From contig JAODUP010000310.1 in the NCBI GenBank assembly GCA_025642065.1, positions 97,501-161,500 of the forward strand: a DNA stretch of 64,000 nt, given 5' to 3'. Below are positions 53,601 to 61,622 of this stretch, piece after piece. Every line of letters begins with the position of its first letter. Within the stretch, counting starts at the first letter, position 1. The notes below the pieces were generated by a model that did not search any database, was not told where the DNA came from, and was given only the letters and a program-made list of their open reading frames with translations. Source of the DNA: Paralvinella palmiformis (Eukaryota > Annelida > Polychaeta > Terebellida > Alvinellidae). The position numbers were made by a program, and so were the translations under genes.

Positions 53601-54280
53601 GAATGAAACAGATTAAAATAGAAAACTGTCACTGATAAATGTGAATTAAATTGACTGTTTAGTAGTAACACGAGTAGATCTAACTGAAAGATAAAAATCA
53701 GTTCAAGGATTAAAATTCTGTATTCTTATTTTAGTGTTAGAACAGAGAGAAATTAACCTCGCTTTATAAAACGACTTGTTGTAGATAGTTGACACTGTTG
53801 GCTAATTTCTTTCTTCAGGATCCACTGAATCCTTCAGAGACTGTGATTGTCATACGTAGCCTGGTGCCGGGTGGCATCGCTCAAATGGATGGTCGACTCG
53901 TTCCCGGAGACCGACTCATATTCGTCAATGACATCAACCTAGAGAATGCCACTCTAGACCAAGCTGTGCAAGCTCTCAAGGGGGCACCACAGGGCCCTGT
54001 TCTGATTGGCGTCTTCAAGCCACTTCCTCTGCCTGAGATTGGCGAAAGCAGTACTGACGATTTTGTAAGTTTATCACAGTGATGCCATCTCCGGAAGATG
54101 TTCGGCTGTTTGTGTAGGACTTGTTTCTTGTCGCAATAAGAAATCAAAACAGTTCCTTATGAACTGTTTTTTCCCTCATTCACCTCTATTTAAGTGTATA
54201 TCATCAAATCTGGTTAATGTTTTGTTTGCATTATTTTTAGTTTCTTCACACATTCAAAGTCAATGATTAAACATGGCTTT

Positions 54281-54353
<73 letters not shown>

Positions 54354-54857
54354 CTCAAATATGTTTGAAGATGTATCTGTACACACTGGTTGCTTTCACA
54401 GATACATTTTGATCAGTGTTTTTTTTACTACTAATTAAAACTCTGATACGAGTTGTGTTGCTTTTCTTTCATGGTTACGGTGGTGCCTGTATATATTGAT
54501 TATGCTTTCTTTGTTCGTCTCCCATTCTGTCTGGTGGGCTGTGTGCAGCCTGAACAAACCACAACAGAGCCACTCATTGGCGATGTGGCAGCTGGCATGG
54601 CAGTGCTGCCACCTGGTGAATTAGCTTTGCCTCCAGCAAAACCTCCTCCTGAACTGCCCAGCATCTCTCCACCCCATACGCCACCCCCCTCCCCTCCTGG
54701 CAGCATGTTGCCCAATGAAGATGCTGTCATGGAAACCGAGCCAGGATTACAGTTTGCTGTTGCCATGGATACTTCCTCTCAAAACTCTGAAGCTGAAAAG
54801 GAAGAGGTAGGCCAAATAGCATACCCCATAGGGTCAGAATGAGAATTAGCGCAAATC

Positions 54858-54933
<76 letters not shown>

Positions 54934-57286
54934 CATCATCATCTTGTCAGATCCTTTTTTCTGACGTTTTTCATGTATCTCATTTTATCATCTGAACCCA
55001 TAAAATTGCTTTAAGTAAGTAAATAACTATAAGATGTAATTTATTTAATACTAATGCATTTTTATACTATATGAAGGTTGTGGATGTTTCTGCGACACGT
55101 TTTCTTGCACGTTTTAGTCACAATTGTTGTTTGTTTAGATGTTATACTGTGCTGTACCCTGTCTCCCACCTCACGCTGTCTGTCTCACTCTCTCTCTCCT
55201 ATATTGAATGTATGTGTACATCAGTGTCTATGAATTCTTGTTTACAACCCCCCTAGCTACAGTATAAACAACCTGGTTCATTTATCACTAAAGCATCTGT
55301 GTGATGCATCTATCACATTAACCTTAGTTATGTGATGATCATTGTCGAGGCATCAGATAACCAGCCAGAGTTTGACTGGTGTTCTCAGCACATTGTTCTT
55401 TAATTGTTTATTTAACTATAGAATGAGTTGGAATCATGACTTCCGCTAAAGAGCTTATAACAGTGATGCTGGTGGGCAATGTTCGATGATAGTTGGTGAC
55501 CAGCATGCGTTGTATTGTAGTCACTCTGCCAGTCGCGGCTAATCATCCTGTTTACACGAAGAGCTGCTAAGATGCATGTGTAAGCATCAGGCACGTGTCA
55601 TCTTAGTTGTTATGCGCTCGTCTATGCTGACTGGCCACCCTGGCTTGTTTTGGTTTGGCGGGTTCACCCTCCCAACGACGCTGTTTTTCGCATTTGTTTC
55701 GGTGCATCTTGAATTCATAAGTCAATGCCCATGATTTGATTTCGTTTTTGACAGCAAGGCAGTGCTGTTGTAGATCATGTGACCAGCCAAGATTGGCTCA
55801 AGATCAAGGTATATAATCTCTGGTATAAAATCTCCATTTGCTTTATTTATTTATTTCATTTAGTAGAATCTGTGTGTGTGGGTCACTTCTGTAGAGCACA
55901 AACTATACAGATTGTTATCAGTTTCAGTCATTCATTGATGTCATATATGCACACACACACACACACACACACACTGACTATATCTGTCATTGGGTTTAGA
56001 TCATATTTTACTTTGTCAATCAATCAGGCTGAAGCTGCACGTGAGAGAATTGAGTGCCTCTTGTCGCAGCCTGAGAGTTCACTCTCTAGCAGTTCATCAG
56101 ACTTGGCTAAAACATCCGCCAAACAGTCCCTTGACATGTTGGGGATCAGTCCTCTAGACGACAAGGAACATCCCTGTAAAAAGATCCACAGGGACTCATC
56201 GGGCAGTTCTTCTTCATCCGGATCGGACAAGGCTTACCTTGACGAGTGGAGATCTTTGACTGCTACGGCACAGAGTTCATCATCGGTTCATGTTGAGACG
56301 GCTCCCTCCACACAAGAAGAGGCTGTTGTGGTCACAGACAGTGCGGGTTCAAGTCCAAGTTTGTACAAGTTGGTGCTGAGTAGAATGACGTCTCCGGGAA
56401 GTGATAGCTCCAGGAATGCCTCTGGTCTGACCTCTCCTGGTGCCCTTCCACGAGAATCTGTTGATGATGGGGATGATGTCACATCTCCCGTTACTAATAA
56501 ATTGACTGATGCCGAGCCAGTCATTCAGAAAGTAGTAGCTTCTCCAATAACAGCGACAACAGAAGTGGCAACGTCAATGGCACGGCCTATAATTTCGCCG
56601 TCAGAAATCTTCAGGAGGAGGAGGGTTTCACCGAGGATGGGAGTGTCGTCGCCCTCGTGGAGTAGGACCCCATCCTCATCGATGAGTTCGATATCATCCC
56701 AGCAGAGTGATGTCACCTCACCCAGACTCGGTGTGACGCACAGCGAAGGAGATGTGATGGCACTAACAAAACCTAAGCCAGCACCACCACCCAAGCCAAA
56801 ATCACCCAAAAAATCTATGCCCGGAAAACCCCTGACAAGCCCCAAACCCTTGAGACAGGTGAGAAATGGCTACGGGAGCATTTGGCATTTCCAGCAAAGA
56901 ATGGGGAGCGCTTAAGCATAACATAACTCAGTTGTAGCCACACGGTTCAATGTTTAGCAGTCTTGTTACAACTAAACTGGCATGCTCAATGTGTTTTATC
57001 AAGTATAGGAAGCATCTCAGGATTTAGCATTACTGGTTCGATGACTTAACCATAGACTGCTCCAGCGTGAGCCTAAATAACATAAACATGTTGATTGTAA
57101 ACTAAACTTTCCTTTTCCTATCTTTAGCGTGTTCGTTCGTTTCTTCTGAAATGGTTTTGACCTTTGTTGTTTTCGTTTGTTCATTTTTGGTTGTGTGTTT
57201 CTGTTTTATTCTTCTTCACGGTGTTTCTTGTTTATTGTCCACTAACATTTAGTTTATGTTCTGCATGCTGTACTAGACTTGCTAAC

Positions 57287-57330
<44 letters not shown>

Positions 57331-59217
57331 GTGGCAGTAGTACTGAACTTTTATGACTTAAAATGTTTCAGCCATATTCTTCACCGAACAAATTGGAAAT
57401 AATTTGTAAATCATCTAACAGGCATTTCTTTTATATTGTTTACTGTTAAAAAAAGTAATTGTAAGACCCAGTTTGTCGTATATAAAAGTTTATCTGTGGA
57501 AATAATCGATCAGTTTTTAAATCCAGCTGCTAACAACGCCCTAACCTGGGTATCCATTATTAATATTTCCAGGAGATGGAGGTGTCTCCAGCTCTGCAGT
57601 CTCCCATTGCTTCAGGTGTAACATCACCATTATACATGAATGCGAATGCTGTAAGTACTGTGCGGGGTTACGCATGTTCAGTTGTCAATTGTTCTCTTGA
57701 ATTATGGATGTTTACAAACAAGATGAGCAAGTGAGATTAAACTCTGTACTAAAATATTCATCCCTCTGCGTATTTTATGTTTTAGACAAGCCCACCAATG
57801 TACTTACCACCTGCCCCAGTTACCACAACGACGGCAGCCTCAAGTGACCTTAAATCAGTGTCCTCCATGACCTCAAGCCCTGTGATCGCTTCACCGCGCT
57901 CCGCCTCTCCCGTGCCTTCTCCAACCTTGAGCCCAAGGTCACAGACCTCACCAGTAGGGCTGGAGTCTGGTGGCGTGCTGCCTGCATCCCTCGAAAAAAC
58001 GATCCGTATTAAGAAGGGCACGGATCAACTAGGTGAACAAAACTAGTAGTTTATGAAATGACTGATTGTGGCTTAAATATTATTTGGTTTTTGGCTATGG
58101 TAGTATTTGTGTGCATAATTGTTTCGTAATGATTAAATATTTTTTATGAGAATTACTATTTTGTTAAGACACCATTCTAGTTTTTCTAAACAGCAATCCA
58201 ACTCTAGTTCAGTGCACTTCCAGGAAATAAATCGTAAGAAGGGAATGATGTTTCTAAATTTTAATTTAAAAAAAAATCTGTTCTTACACATCATCATTTA
58301 TCCTTTACACGTGTTTCCTTGCCAATCTTTTCAACCAAAGAATATGTTTGGCTTGTATATTATACCGATGATCCTTTGTTATGTACCTTAGATATCATGT
58401 AATTCATAATGTCTGTAATGTATAAATAGTTAATGGCATTCCATATACTCTGTTGCCGTTACTGTAGGCCTGTCTGTGGAGAGCGTAAATAAAGGTATCA
58501 ATGGGTGTGTGGTGAAAAACATCTCTCCTCTTGGTGCTGTGGCTAAGGATGGACGTATTAAGATCGGTGACTATATCATCGTTGTGAACAATGAGAGCCT
58601 GAGACGGATTACCAACTCGCAGGCAAGGGCCATACTTAGAAGAGCCCAGTTACTGGGCACCGATATCAGGTCAGTGCCGGCTCGGTATGTGGTTAATGGA
58701 TGTTCGATTTTTTGCCCAGTGAGAGGCGCTTAATTCAATTGAAAGAGAATAAGCTGACAAGTGAAATAGTTTGCTTTTCTGCATGTAAACGCGTGACACT
58801 TTCATTCACTTTATCATCGCCTTTGTAAAGCACGAAAGAATGGATTTAGCCTGAATGTTAGTGGCTAACTTAAATAATCATCATCATTACAGACCATGTG
58901 CTTCTCCCTCATTTGAGGTTGCCAGCCACGTTAAAAACTGCCATTTCAGCCATTGTTATATTATTATGTTATCTAGAATATGGACTTGTGTAGAATTTTA
59001 TTCTACACAAAATATTGCCTTAAACTTTTGTTGTGATGTGTTTGTTTTGATGGATTTCAGTATCACCTACATCTCTGGGTCAGAAGCAGCCTTACACAGG
59101 GATGCTCCCTTGGTTGCCTTAAAACATGAAGGACCACCTCCAGCACACAGTCAGCTCTCTCCTAAGTGAGTCTGTGTATCTGTGTGCTTGTGTTTGCACT
59201 GTGTTAATAGGCGTCAT

Positions 59218-59254
<37 letters not shown>

Positions 59255-61581
59255 TGTGTGTGGAGAGAGAGAGATTGTATGCACGTTTCTCTTATTATTT
59301 TTGTTAATAAACAACTAAGCCAAAGTTTAGTTGGTTTATATATACTTATTATTAGGTTAAGTAATCATTTAATGTTTTCATGCTTCAGCTAATAACATAC
59401 CAGCTTACATGAATCAAAGTAGTCATGTCAGTGTAGTCTCCTCTGAAATATATTACACTATTACGACAATATCAGAATATATCTCATTATATTCAGTCAT
59501 ATCATCAATGTTTCAAATGCAACCAGTTAACATCAACTAAATTTTATTAGTCGATTTTAATACACAAAAAACTTGTTACATGATGTTTTCGGTTTAAAAA
59601 AATGTTGATCGTAACGTGACCAGATAGTGATGTTGTCTACCCATTCTGTATTGTTGCCGGATGATTACGAATATCACGGTACCTAGATGATGAAACAAGC
59701 CATATTTAACTTCAACATGTTTTATTTGGAATGGTGTATGATGTGTTGGGGTTTAATATATGGCTTATCGCTTAAATATCTGCATTCAAAGGGAGGCTTG
59801 TTGAAGCCATTTGAACTGTCTACAAAACGTAACTATTTATTATGACGCTAAAACAATTATAAAATAGTAGTAGGAGAGAAATTATTTGAATAATGTCTTT
59901 ATTAATGTGTAATGAGCTTTATTACCTAAAAAAAAATTAGATTCCAAGCTACATCATAATAGATAAGTGATCACGGTGTGAAGAATTGTTTTCGTTGAAA
60001 AATTTGTTTGCCATTTTTTCCCTGGAAATTGCACAGGTGGAGAAACAACCATTAAGTTTTAGCCTGTTGCTCATACCTGAATTTTTTTAATTCATCAAGA
60101 ACATCAAAATTTTTGTAATGTGACTGTTGTTCACTAATAACTACCTTTTGTAGCAGTTTGTGTAATTAGTTCATTCATCAACCATAGATTACAAATTATG
60201 AATTTGCTTTGACTGTTCTGTTGAACTTGGTCATCATCACTCAGTAACTCTCTTTCATTTTATTTGTGTGTGTGTGTGTGTTACAGTTAATCTGTATAAT
60301 CAGGTAATATGTATATTATGTGAAATTTTCAAGAAATCTGAATTAAATCTCAGTTAGCAATAGACATATTACTTGAAAATTTCAGATAATATACATATTA
60401 CCTTATTTTACAAATTAACTGTAACGTGTGTGTGTGTTAGTGTGGGTGTCTGTGTGTGTTTATGTGTGTGTGTGTTCCCTGTCTTATACACACAACTTTG
60501 CTCTACCTGATAGGTAGCTGAATGTTAACTTTAGCAAGGCCAAGTCAAAAGATATGGAACAGAGATTGTACATAAATTTGGTTTTGACAAAATGATTACT
60601 GAAGCATACAATCTATCCTCAAAATTTGGCCTGACACAATTTAATTGCTCAAACTGTTGGTTGTATAACTGAGTTAGATATATTTTCTATGATCATAAAT
60701 AGGCGTCAATGAAACCATGAAGAAGACATTCCAATCACATTAACCGAATCTATTTAAGAGTGGTTTAGACATTATCTTTCACTGGAGTAAACACTGTAAT
60801 ATACTGTTATTATACTGTTTACTCCACCTGCCTGGAGAGTAGTTGCTTGATGAAGTATCTTTATGGCCCTGATGTTAACCAAAATTTGTATTGTTCTTTT
60901 CTCACTGATTTATGTTATTGCTGTAATTTCCCTATCCATGTCAGCTATAGCTATCCTCGCATGTTTTCTCCCATTAGAACCTTACCTAGTAGGTATATTA
61001 GGATGTAAAATGTAAGAGATACACTTATCGAGTTCACTTTGTTCACGAATTCGTGTTGTGGACGAACAGACACACACACACACGTGCGCACACATATTTG
61101 CAGCATGAACTCCGTTGGCGAATATTTTCACTTTGACATTTAATATTTCTCTTCTGCATCAGGATCTTCCCTAAGTATTATCGGTAAGCAGTGGTGCAAG
61201 CTGTGTATAAATAAATCTTTTCTCACTCTAGGGATCGGGTTCTCTTTTTCTTGCTATTTGCACACGTAAGAATGTCGACTCCGCCTAGGAGCCAGTTTCG
61301 TCACACACTGTCAATCGGGCACACTCCGCTCTTGCCGACTTGTTCAGGCTGTACGGTTTATTTTGCATGTAGCTTTTGACAAATGGCTGTTTTCATTTTG
61401 CCATCTGTTTTAATTCACACAACAAAGCTGTGCAGTATACCTTGACGGTTAAAAAGCATGCTCCTCGTTTCTTATTACGCTGATCTTTTACTTCAGTCAT
61501 GTAATTGTGCGATTTCATAGCAGTCCTCTGCTTCTTTTTGATTCTGTACATTATTGTGTATATATATTAGCAGATCATGAT

Positions 61582-61622
<41 letters not shown>

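Larger units (their letters stand above)
52286..53818 (+). other. Intron K-L with inverted exon copy and SINE
   Basis: It contains the inverted duplicate of the exon J region (52645-52854) and a plus-strand SINE (53001-53170). The remaining sequence is AT-rich with no coding signal. Confidence 0.85.
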
